This document shows, piece after piece, positions 7,868-16,470 of a stretch of 64,000 nucleotides of DNA. The notes under the pieces were generated by a model. It did not search any database, was not told the DNA's origin, and saw nothing but the letters and a program-made list of their open reading frames with translations. The translations under genes were made by a program, and so were the position numbers. Each line of letters begins with the position of its first letter. Position 1 is the stretch's first letter. Location of the stretch: positions 864,501-928,500 of the forward strand of contig JACKEV010000006.1 in assembly GCA_020632795.1 (NCBI GenBank). The letters are read 5' to 3'. Source of the DNA: Alphaproteobacteria bacterium (GTDB taxonomy: Bacteria; Myxococcota_A; UBA796; CAJQPC01).

Positions 7868-10393
7868 AGCGTCGATGCCATCGACCTCACGGAAGCGCCG
7901 TCGCCGCAGCAGGGCCGCTGCGAGCAGGGCCAACGCCGCCGTGGGGCTGAGCGGGGCGCTCGCGCAGCCGCCGCCCGCCTTCACCGCTGCGTCCGCGCCG
8001 TCGCAGTCCTGGTCGATGCCGTCGCCGACGATCTCGGGCGCGCCGTCGTAGATCGTGGGGTCCCCGTCGTCGCAGTCCGAGCCGCCCTGGGCCACGCTGG
8101 CCTGGCTGTCGCCGTCCAGGTCGATGTCCCCCAGCGAGCCGTCGCAGTCCTGGTCGATGGCGTCGCCGAACAGCTCCTCGGCGCCCGGGTTGACGCCGGG
8201 ATCGCCGTCGTCGCAGTCGTCCCCGCCGTGGTCCTGGGCGTCCCAGCCGTCGGCGTCAGCATCGAAGTCGTTGTCCCCGGCGCAGTCCTGGTCGACGCCG
8301 TCGTACCAGACCTCCGCGGCGCCGGGGTGGGTGGCCTCGTCCGCGTCGTCGCAGTCCTCATCGACGGTCCAGGAGTCGGCGTCAGCATCGAAGTCGTCGT
8401 CTCCGGCGCAGTCCTGATCGACGCCGTCGTACCAGACCTCGGCCGCGCCCGGGGACACCGCGGCGTCGAGGTCGTCGCAGTCGGGGCCGCCGGGCCAGCC
8501 GTCCTGGTCGAGGTCGGTCCAGACCCGGTCGAGGCCGCCGAAGGCCCCGCGATCGGAGGGCCCGTAGTCGGGATCCAGGATGGCCGGGTGCCCGGAGTCG
8601 ACGGCCGGGGAGCCGCCGCCCAGGTAGGGCAGCGTGCCGCAGTCGGCGGGGTCAAAGCCCGACCAGAACCCCGGCCCCTCGCCGTCGATGTCGTTGGCCC
8701 CGGGCAGCCTCATGTCGCCGACGCCCTGGGCCACCTCGTCGAAGCCCCACCACAGGTTGTAGTCGCCGTCCACCACGTCCTGGGGGGTCTCGGTCTCGAA
8801 GATCGTCGGGGTCCCGGTGACGATGTTGTTGACCGCCTCCACCGTGGAGTTGTTGGCCAGCAACATCGTCTCCACGCCGTTCTCGGCGAAGGTGTTGTTG
8901 ATCATCGAGAGGTCCGACTCCTCCAGGTGGATGAGGGAGAAGCCGGCGCCGTCGACGCCCTGGACCGCGACGTTGCGCAGGTCCACCATCGCGTCGTCAG
9001 CCCGCAGGAGCGCGCCGTAGCCGACGTCCGTGGCGGTGGGAACCGCGTCACAGACCTGCGCGCGCACGACGCTGGAGCGGTCCCGTGGGCTCATGTGCTC
9101 CAGGAAGATGGCGCCCCCGCCCGAGGACACCGAGAAGCCCTGCAGGGTGAGGTCGGTGATGGCGACGCTCTCCCCGGTGGCGTAGAGGGCGCTGCCGCTC
9201 TCGGCCTCGACGTTCCGGATGGACGTGGTGGACAAGGTGGCCGGCACGTCGACGAAAGCGAGCGCGCCGCCGGGGAAGCCGCCGTACCCTAGCGCGCCGT
9301 CCACCACGGTGCCGTAGAGGGTGAGCGCCGAGGACGTGGACGACTGGCCGGCGCCCGCGAAGATCGCGGCGCCCTGGGCGGCGTAGCCGTCGATGAAGCT
9401 CAGGTTCGTGCCCGAGGTCTGCGTGTCCTGGAGGTAGATGGCCCCGCCGACGCCGAGGGCTGCGGCGCCCTCGAAGGTCAGGCTGTCCAGCTCCAGGCGG
9501 GAGACCAGCTCGGCGTAGATCGCGCCCCCGTCGCTGGCGGCGGTGTTGACGAAGCTGCTGGTGATGAGGTTCGCGTAGCCCACCTCCAGGAGGTGGAGCG
9601 AGCCCCCGCGGTCCAGGACGGTGCCGCTATCGAAGGTGCACGCGTCGATGGCCAGCGCGTCGACGCCGTAGGCGTAGAGGTCGGCGCCCTCGTCGGCCAC
9701 GTTGTCGGCGAAGGCCACGCCGCTGAGGGTCGCGTCGATGGAGCCCGCGTTGCCGTTGGCGTCCCACGTCTCCTTCACGTACAGCGCCCCGCCGGGGTTG
9801 TCGGTGAACTCGCCCAGGCTGATCAGCAGCCGGGCGCTCATGCCGGCGGCGACCATGTAGATCGCGCGGTCCTCGAAGCCCGTGGCGACGAGGTTCGTGA
9901 GGGTCACGTCGCTGTTGACCGCGACGATGCCGGCGCCGTCGCCGCCCTCCATCGTGACGTTGTTGAAGCTGAGCGTCGCGACGTCGGCCCGCAGCCGCGT
10001 GGCCAGAGGCTGCTGACCGCCGCCGATCCAATCCTTGGTGGTGTCCAGGTCGCCGGTCAGCTCGACGTCCTCGAGGGTCAGCGACGTGCCGGCGGCGACC
10101 TCCAGCGCGGGCAGCTCAGGGGTCCCGTTGATGCCGGCGATGGTGACGTCGCGGTTGATGGAGATGACGTCGCCCGAGTCGGGGAGCCAGCCGGAGCTGG
10201 CGTCGATCTCGATGCGACCCCCGACGTCCGCGCAGGTCACCGCGTCGGCGAGGTCCGGGAAGTCGTCCGGGACGGTCACGAGGGTGGCCGGGATGCAGCG
10301 CAGCGCGGCGCTGTCCGCCGGGATCACCAGGGCGGTCAGCGCCACGAGGCCAGCCGGCCCGAGGCGGAAGATGGAAGTAAGGGGCTTTGTCAT
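7823..10393 (-). CDS. Secreted beta-helix protein with MopE-type metal-binding repeats and MYXO-CTERM-like tail
   Basis: 856 residues from the ATG at 10393, chosen because GAGGAG sits just upstream and a signal peptide follows (MTKPLTSIFRLGPAGLVALT). Residues 30-590 form a right-handed beta-helix-like region with parallel-beta runs of the kind LTNLVATG and IDACTFDSG. Four repeats of the putative metal-binding MopE type follow, each with DCDD..D...PGA.E..YDGVDQDC. The tail has a Gly/Cys patch, a hydrophobic stretch and RRRR, as in MYXO-CTERM sorting signals. About 22 further residues follow the Arg run, which is unusual; part of that extension overlaps the convergent VWA gene. It is probably exported and surface anchored. 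A paralogue lies immediately upstream on the same strand. Confidence 0.9.
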   Translation of the reverse strand: MTKPLTSIFRLGPAGLVALTALVIPADSAALRCIPATLVTVPDDFPDLADAVTCADVGGRIEIDASSGWLPDSGDVISINRDVTIAGINGTPELPALEVAAGTSLTLEDVELTGDLDTTKDWIGGGQQPLATRLRADVATLSFNNVTMEGGDGAGIVAVNSDVTLTNLVATGFEDRAIYMVAAGMSARLLISLGEFTDNPGGALYVKETWDANGNAGSIDATLSGVAFADNVADEGADLYAYGVDALAIDACTFDSGTVLDRGGSLHLLEVGYANLITSSFVNTAASDGGAIYAELVSRLELDSLTFEGAAALGVGGAIYLQDTQTSGTNLSFIDGYAAQGAAIFAGAGQSSTSSALTLYGTVVDGALGYGGFPGGALAFVDVPATLSTTSIRNVEAESGSALYATGESVAITDLTLQGFSVSSGGGAIFLEHMSPRDRSSVVRAQVCDAVPTATDVGYGALLRADDAMVDLRNVAVQGVDGAGFSLIHLEESDLSMINNTFAENGVETMLLANNSTVEAVNNIVTGTPTIFETETPQDVVDGDYNLWWGFDEVAQGVGDMRLPGANDIDGEGPGFWSGFDPADCGTLPYLGGGSPAVDSGHPAILDPDYGPSDRGAFGGLDRVWTDLDQDGWPGGPDCDDLDAAVSPGAAEVWYDGVDQDCAGDDDFDADADSWTVDEDCDDADEATHPGAAEVWYDGVDQDCAGDNDFDADADGWDAQDHGGDDCDDGDPGVNPGAEELFGDAIDQDCDGSLGDIDLDGDSQASVAQGGSDCDDGDPTIYDGAPEIVGDGIDQDCDGADAAVKAGGGCASAPLSPTAALALLAAALLRRRRFREVDGIDASADQLAEEGRQAVG
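7984..8520 (-). repeat. Tandem MopE repeats, about 126-base period
   Basis: Four coding repeats of about 42 residues sit at the 3' end of the beta-helix gene. The middle two are nearly identical in DNA: the block starting at 8251 recurs at 8377, 126 bases apart, with only scattered mismatches. Acidic residues and two Cys per unit (DCDD and DQDC) suggest divalent metal binding. The near identity makes unit gain or loss by recombination possible. Confidence 0.8.
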
Positions 10394-10408
10394 GACTCCT
10401 CTTACCCC

Positions 10409-10437
10409 AGGATGCCTCAGCGATCGGGGGGCCTCAA
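10409..10437 (-). promoter_or_regulatory. Promoter of the downstream MopE paralogue
   Basis: On the minus strand TTGAGG (10432-10437) and CATCCT (10409-10414) are separated by exactly 17 bases. The -35 box contains the TGA stop of the upstream paralogue. Box sequences and much of the spacer match the promoter of that paralogue at 12994-13022. The predicted start would leave a leader of only about 8 bases before the ATG at 10393. Confidence 0.6.
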
Positions 10438-12968
10438 CCCGGAGCCGCACGACGTCGGCGCAGGGCGAGGCTCAGCGCCCAGAACAGCCACAATCCCGAC
10501 GGGGGCGGGCCCGCCGCGCAGCCCCCGCAGCCGCCGCCGGAGATCGCGGTGGGGTCGACGCCGTCGCAGTCCTGGTCCACGCCGTCTCCCGGGATCTCGG
10601 GGGCGCCGGGGTGGACGCTGGCGTCGTTGTCGTCGCAGTCGTTGCCGCCCACGGCGGCGTCCTCGTGCTGGTCGGCGTCCTTGTCCCGGGAGCCGTCCAG
10701 CCCGTCACAGTTCTGGTCGACCCCGTCGCCGTCGATGTCGAACGCGACGGGGTTGATCTGCGGGTCGGTGTCATCGCAGTCGGTGCCGCCGTAGCCCTCG
10801 GCGTCCTCGCCGTCGGCGTCGGCGTCGAAGTCGCTGCCGCCTTCGCAGTCCTGATCGAGGCCGTCGTACCAGATCTCCTCGGCGTAGGGGTGGACGGCGG
10901 CGTCGGCGTCGTCGCAGTCGGCGCCGCCGTAGCCCTCGGCGTCCTCGCCGTCCTGATCGGCGTCGAAGTCGCTGGCCCCGTCGCAGTCCTGATCGACGCC
11001 GTCGTACCAGACCTCCTCGGCGCCAGGGTGGATGTCCGCGAGGTTGTCTTCGCAGTCCCCGCCGCCGTAGGCGGAGGGCCGGTGGCCGTCGCCGTCCGCG
11101 TCGTAGTCGTCCTCGCCGTCGCAGTCGGCGTCGACACCGTCGTACCAGCTCTCGCCCTGCTCGGGGTGGACGGCCGCGACCTGATCGTCGCAGTCCAGGC
11201 CGACGATCCAGCTGTCGCCGTCCAGATCGTCGAGCAGCGGGGCGTCCGGGCCCCCGTATGCGCCGATGTCGGCGCGGGCGGTGTCCACGCTGACCCGAGG
11301 CTCCTCGGGGGGGTCGCGGTACTGGACCTCGTCCACACCGGCGTCGAGGGCGGGCGAGGCGTAGGAGAGGTAGGGGTGGGTGTCGCAGTCCCAAGGGTCG
11401 AAGGGCGCCCAGAACAGCGGATCGTCGTACACCGCGCCGTAGCCCGGGACGGCCACGACGCCGCTCCCGGTGGCGTAGTCCGGCAGGTCCCACCACAGGT
11501 TGTGGTCGCCGTCGAGGCTGGTGAAGCCGTCGACCCCGTGCAGCCCCAGGTCGCTCCCCATGAAGATGTTGTGGCTGGCGTAGATCGGCGAGCCCGCCGA
11601 GCCCTGGACGACGACGGGCACGCCGTTGTCGACGAAGGTGTTGTTGAGCAGCGCCAGCGTCCCGTCCGAGACGTCGATGAGCGCGGAGCGAGGGCCGTCG
11701 ATGCCCTGGGCGACGCTGTTCAGCACCTCGGCGTCCGCGCGGACGAGGCGCAGCATCGCGCCCTCCCCGGCGTCGGCGCGGGGCGAAAGGTTGCCGCAGA
11801 CGCGGACCCGCAGGAGATAGGGGACGTAGTTGGGCTCGGAGTCCTCGATCACGATGGCGCCGCCGTCGGGGCCCACCTCGAACGCCCGGATGTCGATGTC
11901 CTCCAGCTCGATGTAGCCCCCCTCGGCGTACAGGAAGCTGCCCCCGGAGGCCTCCAGGTCCGTCGCCTCGACCTGGAACAGGCCGATGCCCGCGTCCAGC
12001 CCCACGAACGCGCCCCCCAGGTCCAGCGACGCCGCGCCTTCGATGACGATCTCCTCCAGCTCCACGAAGCTGCCGAAGCCCTCGTCGGTGTCAGCGTGGA
12101 CCACCGCCCCCGAGCCCGCGGTGAGATCGATGAAGGTGAGGTTCACCCCCTGCAGAGCGGCGTCCACCAGCGCGATGGCGCCGCCGTCCTCGGTCGCCAC
12201 GCTGCTCTCGAAGGTGGAGTCGGTGATGTCCACCTGGTAGACCTGCTCCGCGTAGAGATCGGCCCCGACGTCGGCGGCGTTGCGCGCGAAGGTCACCGCG
12301 TCGAAGTGCCCGGTCCCCAGGCTGGCCGACTGGGCGTCCGGCTGGGAGTACATCGCCACCGCACCGCCGGTGTTGTCGGTGAGCTGGACATCCTGGAGGA
12401 CGAGCGCGCCATGGTCGGACTCGGTCACGTGGTAGATGGCGCGGTCCCCCATGCCGGTGATCTCGACGTTGATCAGCTCCACGGTGCTGTCCAGCGCCAC
12501 GATGCCGGGCCCCGACGCGTTGGGCGACAGCGCGGCGTCGGTGACGTAGAGCTCGGCGCCGGTGATCCGGATCCGGGTGGGGTGGACCACCTGGGTGGCG
12601 TTCTCCCCCCAGTCGTAGGTGGTCTCGTACTCGCCGACGATCTCGACGTGCTCGAGCTCCACGACAGCGCCATCGTAGATCTTGAGCGCCGGGATCTCGG
12701 CCCGGGTGCTGACGTTGGGGTCCCCGACGATGCACAGGGAGTGCCGGGTGATGACGTAGGCGTCCGCCGAGGGGTCCCAGCTCGAGCTGGTGGTGTCGAC
12801 CTGCACGTAGGCGCCGTCCCACGCGGCGGACATCGCGTCGCCCAGCGTGGGGTAGCGCGCCGAGGGGACCTCCATGAGGTTCGAGCCGGTCGCGGCGCAG
12901 CTCACCGAGGCCTGGGCGTCAGCAGAGGTCGCCGCGAGGGCGGCGAGCAGGAGAGGCAGGGGGCGCAC
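10434..12968 (-). CDS. Secreted beta-helix protein with five MopE-type repeats and MYXO-CTERM-like tail
   Basis: 844 residues from the GTG at 12968. This start is chosen because AAGGA lies five bases upstream and the product begins with a clean signal peptide (VRPLPLLLAALAATSADA). Residues 60-570 are beta-helix-like (LELEHVEIVGE-type strands, VALDSTVELINVEITG). Five MopE-type repeats follow, with DCDD and DQDCDG pairs and often WYDGVDQDC. The tail is GGGCGGCAAG, a hydrophobic segment and LRRRR, a good MYXO-CTERM-like sorting signal. It is the paralogue of the downstream gene, about the same length and domain order, separated from it by 40 bases. Likely role: exported, calcium- or copper-binding surface protein. 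The actual ligand cannot be told from sequence. Confidence 0.92.
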   Translation of the reverse strand: MRPLPLLLAALAATSADAQASVSCAATGSNLMEVPSARYPTLGDAMSAAWDGAYVQVDTTSSSWDPSADAYVITRHSLCIVGDPNVSTRAEIPALKIYDGAVVELEHVEIVGEYETTYDWGENATQVVHPTRIRITGAELYVTDAALSPNASGPGIVALDSTVELINVEITGMGDRAIYHVTESDHGALVLQDVQLTDNTGGAVAMYSQPDAQSASLGTGHFDAVTFARNAADVGADLYAEQVYQVDITDSTFESSVATEDGGAIALVDAALQGVNLTFIDLTAGSGAVVHADTDEGFGSFVELEEIVIEGAASLDLGGAFVGLDAGIGLFQVEATDLEASGGSFLYAEGGYIELEDIDIRAFEVGPDGGAIVIEDSEPNYVPYLLRVRVCGNLSPRADAGEGAMLRLVRADAEVLNSVAQGIDGPRSALIDVSDGTLALLNNTFVDNGVPVVVQGSAGSPIYASHNIFMGSDLGLHGVDGFTSLDGDHNLWWDLPDYATGSGVVAVPGYGAVYDDPLFWAPFDPWDCDTHPYLSYASPALDAGVDEVQYRDPPEEPRVSVDTARADIGAYGGPDAPLLDDLDGDSWIVGLDCDDQVAAVHPEQGESWYDGVDADCDGEDDYDADGDGHRPSAYGGGDCEDNLADIHPGAEEVWYDGVDQDCDGASDFDADQDGEDAEGYGGADCDDADAAVHPYAEEIWYDGLDQDCEGGSDFDADADGEDAEGYGGTDCDDTDPQINPVAFDIDGDGVDQNCDGLDGSRDKDADQHEDAAVGGNDCDDNDASVHPGAPEIPGDGVDQDCDGVDPTAISGGGCGGCAAGPPPSGLWLFWALSLALRRRRAAPG
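10540..11230 (-). repeat. Tandem MopE repeats, about 138-base period
   Basis: Five coding repeats of 42-46 residues. The segment starting at 10791 recurs from 10929 with few changes, an offset of 138 bases. The unit is longer than in the sister gene because of an inserted EDAEGYGG-type stretch. It is coding and not a CRISPR array: there are no unique spacers and the reading frame is continuous. Confidence 0.8.
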
Positions 12969-12993
12969 GCGTATCCTTGTGGTGGTGCTCCTC

Positions 12994-13022
12994 AGAATGC
13001 CTCGGGATCGCGACGATCTCAA
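12994..13022 (-). promoter_or_regulatory. Promoter of the upstream MopE paralogue
   Basis: On the minus strand TTGAGA (13017-13022), a 17-base spacer and CATTCT (12994-12999). The spacer shares a GATC-x-GAGG pattern with the promoter of the sister gene at 10409-10437. The GTG start at 12968 lies 25 bases past the -10 box, with AAGGA in between. Confidence 0.6.
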
Positions 13023-13052
13023 GGGCGCCCGCAGGTCGATGGTCGCCCAGTG

Positions 13053-13069
13053 CGGACAGAAACTGTCCG
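13053..13069. promoter_or_regulatory. Inverted repeat, candidate operator between divergent genes
   Basis: CGGACAGAAACTGTCCG: perfect 7-base arms around AAA. It lies in the 232-base region between the divergent MopE gene (start 12968) and addB (start 13201). Position and symmetry suit a dimeric regulator. A link to DNA-damage control of the nuclease genes is only a guess. Confidence 0.45.
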
Positions 13070-13200
13070 GCACCTGCCCGATCGTGCTCCAATACCCTCC
13101 GGACCTGCCTCTGAAGGGAGCCACGGGCCCGGAATCGGGGTATTCACCACATCCTGCCTTCGCTCCTCCCTCCCCCCCTCCCCTCGTCCCGCCGCTCCCC

Positions 13201-16200
13201 ATGGGCTCCATCACCCTGCTGCTCGGCCGCACCCGTTGGCGTCGTCGCACGGCGCTGCCTCGCGCGTTCCTCGCGGGGGTGGACGGCTTCGGGCGGCCCC
13301 GCACCCTCTATGTGACGGACAACGCCCGTCGTAAGGACGCCCTGGAGCGGGAGTTCGTGCGCAGTCAGGGCGAGCAGCCCAGCTTTGAGCCCCGCATCCT
13401 GCTGTTCACCGAGATGCTGGAGACCCTGGCGCTGCGCCACGGCGGCGGGCGGGCCATCCTGCCCCACCGGGCGCTGGCCCTGCTGGCCCAGCGGGTGGTG
13501 GAGTCCGGGGGCGAGGGGCGCTGGCCGTGGCTCTCCCACATGGGCAGCCCCTCAGCGGTGGGCGAGGCCCTCGCCCTGCTCCACCAGCAGCTCGCCGAAA
13601 GCGACCGCAACCCCCTCAAGGGCGCCCCCCACGAGGACGAGCTGCGCCAGGCCCTCGGGGCGCTGGACGCGGCGGTCCGCCGGGTCCCCGGGCACGTCAC
13701 CCGCGCCCAGGCCCTCAAGGATCTGCTGGATCTCCTGGAGGATCCCCCCGATGCCCTGATGGAGTGGCTGCGTGGCGCCGACTCCGTCATCTTCGACGAT
13801 CTGCTCCAGCCGACCGCGCTCCGGCGCCACCTGCTCACCCGCCTGGCCCAGGCCTGGGCCTTCGCCAACAGCAACGTCTTCTTCACCTTCGAGATCGGGC
13901 AGGACCTGGGGGGCGACGCCGCCGGGCTGTTCTTCGAGTACGAGGACCTCAACGACGTCGCCTGGCCCCTCAAGCCCTTCGCGGCCACCCGCCAGCTCCG
14001 ACGCCACCTGTTCACCGAGCTGATCGGCGTGGGCAGCGGGGACATCCTCGTGGCGCTCTCCGAGGGGCCGGTGTCCGTGGAGCCGGGGCGCGTGTTTGAC
14101 GGCGAGCCCGACCCCGACCTCACCGACCTCATGTACCGGGGCGAGGCCCTGGATCTGGGCGAGGACCCCGCCGCCCGGGTGGCCGCGCTGACCGGCCACG
14201 GGCGCCTGCGCCTGATGCGCTGCGCCGATCCCGACGCCGAGCTGCGCTTTATCGCCCGCTCGGTCAAGCGCGCCCTGCTCGACGGCACGCGCCCCGGGGA
14301 GTGCGCGGTGGCCCTGGCCGACCTGGGCTCCCGGGCGGACGCGCTGCGGGCGGTGTTCACCGACCACGGCATCCCCTTCACCCTCTCCGGCGGCCAGCCC
14401 CTGCTCAGCGCCCCGGTGGCCCGCCTGCTGCGCCGCATGGCCGAGGTCGCCCTGCGGGACTACCCCGCCCAGGAGCTGCTCGACCTGCTCAACTCCGAGC
14501 TGATCCAGGTCAAGAGCCCCCTGCACCCGGCGGGCCTGCTGGGCTGGTGCCGCACCGCAGGCGTGCGCGGCGGGCACCCCTCCACCTGGAGCGACACGCT
14601 GCGCAACCACCTGGAGTTTCGCCACACCGGCGAGGAGCTCCAGAAGCGCCTCAAGCGCCTCAGCGACAGCCTGCGCGTCCTGGACGAGATCTGTGAACTG
14701 CTCGCCCCCCTGGCCCAGCCTGCCACCCCCGAGGCCTTCCGCGACGCCCTGCTGCGGGTGGCCGACCGCCTGGGCATCACCCGCCGCGTGGGCACCTGCG
14801 AGGAGCACCCCGAGCTCGCCCGGCTCAACCTGCTGGCCTGGGGCGCCGCGCTGCGGCAGCTCGACGCGATGGTCCAGGACCTGCGGGTGGTCCACCCCGG
14901 CGAGTGGCCCGCCGAGGACCTCATCAACCAGCTCGATCAGGCCCTCACCGCAGCCACCTGGCAGCCGGACACCGGCGGGGCGTCCCGGGTGCAGGTGCTC
15001 ACCGTGCACGAGCTGCGGGGGGTGTTCCCCTCCCGGGTGTGGCTCGGCGGGCTGGTGCGGGGGGCGTTCCCGCCGGCCCCGGCGGTCACGTTCCTGCTGC
15101 CCCGGGCCAAGGCCCGCGAGCTGCAGCCCCTCGACCCCATCGCCGAGGCCCGCTACCTGTTCTGCTCGCTCCTACGCAACGCCCTGAGCGACCCGGAGCA
15201 CCCGCCCCACCAGGTCACCCTGAGCTGGCCCACCTCCCGCGACGGCGGGGCCCTGGCTCCATCGCCCATCCTGGAGGATCTGCTCTCCCTGCCCACCTGG
15301 CCGGGGCACGTCCCCCTGCGGGAGCGTGTGGTCGAGGACTGGGACGACGACGGCGAGCCCCTCTCCCGCTCGGACCTGCTGCGCGCGGCGGCCCGCTCCC
15401 CCGAGTGGCGGGCGCTCGTCGACGACGAGGACCGCGCTGTGGTCGATGAGCAGCGGCTTGCAGCAGCCGCTCGCGCAAGGAGCGCGCCGTTCGGGGCCTA
15501 TGACGGCCTGCTCCGCGAGCCCCCCGAGCTGCCGCCCAGCCTGGCGGTCACCGCCCTGGAGACCTTCCTGCGCTGCCCGGCGCGGTACTGGTACAGCCGC
15601 GTGATGCGCCTGGGGCCCCCCGAGGAGTGGGAGCCCGAGCTGGCCGCCGACCGCAAGGGCACGGCCATCCACCGCATCCTGGAGGCCTTCCTGGAGCGGG
15701 TCGGCCTCACCCCCCTCCAGGGACTCTCCGACGCCGACGAGGCCGCCCGCACCCTGCACCAGGTGGCCACCGAGGTCCTCAACCGGGTCCAGCAGGAGGG
15801 CGGCTTCGACGAGCAGCTCTTCCGCTACCACCGGGAGCGCTGGCTCGCCGGGCTGGTGGACGACGCCCCCAAGGGCCTCTTGCGGTCCTGGCTCGACGCC
15901 GAGATCGACGGCGACCTCGGCCTCATCCCCCTCGCCGTGGAGCAGGGCTTCGACAACCTGCCGCTGGGGCCCGCCACCCTGAAGGGCAAGATCGACCGCC
16001 TGGATCGCGTGCCGGGGGGCATCCTGGTCACCGACTACAAGACCGGCAGCGCGCCCCACGCCAACCTGGTGGAGCGCGGGCTGGCCCTCCAGCCGGTGGT
16101 CTACGCCGAGGCCGTCGCCGCCCACCACCCCGACCAGCCGGTGGCCTCGTCCTACTACGTCATCAAGGATCCCGAGAGCCTCAGCCGCGAGGGCTGGGTC

Positions 16201-16470
16201 GGTGATCCGCAGCTCATCGACGCCCTGACGAACCGCCGCGCGGTGGCGAAGATCGACCCGCTGCGGCGGCGGCGACTGCTGTCCCACGCCGCCGAGGCGG
16301 CCCGGCGGCTGGCCCAGGGGCGCTTCCACACCACCCTCGCCGGCGCCAAGGACGCCCACTGCGAGCGGTGCGAGTTCGCCCGGGTCTGCCGGGTGGACCA
16401 CGAGCGCAGCGAGCGCCTCGACGCCCTGCGCGACGACCTCCAGGCCCCCATCCCGGAGGAGGTCCGGTGA
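13201..16470 (+). CDS. addB: AddB-like helicase-nuclease subunit (PD-(D/E)XK nuclease, Fe-S type)
   Basis: 1089 residues from the ATG at 13201; no Shine-Dalgarno is visible there, so the start is moderate. The N-terminal half has a helicase-like fold but no GxGKS/T Walker A (LLLGRTRWRRRTALP instead). The C-terminal nuclease is clear: LRCPARYWYSR near residue 791, AIHRILEAF, GKIDRLD near 929 and TDYKTG near 944 supply the RecB-type active site. CERCEFARVC near 1053 completes a four-Cys iron-sulfur staple with the earlier Cys, as in AddB. It partners with AddA, encoded next with a GTGA overlap, to process DNA double-strand breaks for recombination. Confidence 0.88.
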   Translation: MGSITLLLGRTRWRRRTALPRAFLAGVDGFGRPRTLYVTDNARRKDALEREFVRSQGEQPSFEPRILLFTEMLETLALRHGGGRAILPHRALALLAQRVVESGGEGRWPWLSHMGSPSAVGEALALLHQQLAESDRNPLKGAPHEDELRQALGALDAAVRRVPGHVTRAQALKDLLDLLEDPPDALMEWLRGADSVIFDDLLQPTALRRHLLTRLAQAWAFANSNVFFTFEIGQDLGGDAAGLFFEYEDLNDVAWPLKPFAATRQLRRHLFTELIGVGSGDILVALSEGPVSVEPGRVFDGEPDPDLTDLMYRGEALDLGEDPAARVAALTGHGRLRLMRCADPDAELRFIARSVKRALLDGTRPGECAVALADLGSRADALRAVFTDHGIPFTLSGGQPLLSAPVARLLRRMAEVALRDYPAQELLDLLNSELIQVKSPLHPAGLLGWCRTAGVRGGHPSTWSDTLRNHLEFRHTGEELQKRLKRLSDSLRVLDEICELLAPLAQPATPEAFRDALLRVADRLGITRRVGTCEEHPELARLNLLAWGAALRQLDAMVQDLRVVHPGEWPAEDLINQLDQALTAATWQPDTGGASRVQVLTVHELRGVFPSRVWLGGLVRGAFPPAPAVTFLLPRAKARELQPLDPIAEARYLFCSLLRNALSDPEHPPHQVTLSWPTSRDGGALAPSPILEDLLSLPTWPGHVPLRERVVEDWDDDGEPLSRSDLLRAAARSPEWRALVDDEDRAVVDEQRLAAAARARSAPFGAYDGLLREPPELPPSLAVTALETFLRCPARYWYSRVMRLGPPEEWEPELAADRKGTAIHRILEAFLERVGLTPLQGLSDADEAARTLHQVATEVLNRVQQEGGFDEQLFRYHRERWLAGLVDDAPKGLLRSWLDAEIDGDLGLIPLAVEQGFDNLPLGPATLKGKIDRLDRVPGGILVTDYKTGSAPHANLVERGLALQPVVYAEAVAAHHPDQPVASSYYVIKDPESLSREGWVGDPQLIDALTNRRAVAKIDPLRRRRLLSHAAEAARRLAQGRFHTTLAGAKDAHCERCEFARVCRVDHERSERLDALRDDLQAPIPEEVR

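Noticed and set aside
7984..11230. Regularly spaced repeats that could suggest a CRISPR array
   Set aside because: The repeats are in one reading frame, encode MopE motifs, and have no unique spacers or cas genes nearby.
13039..13200. Possible longer N-terminus of the AddB-like protein from an ATG at 13039
   Set aside because: It would pass through Pro/Ser-rich sequence with no ribosome site and would include the inverted repeat at 13053; the ATG at 13201 begins the conserved region.
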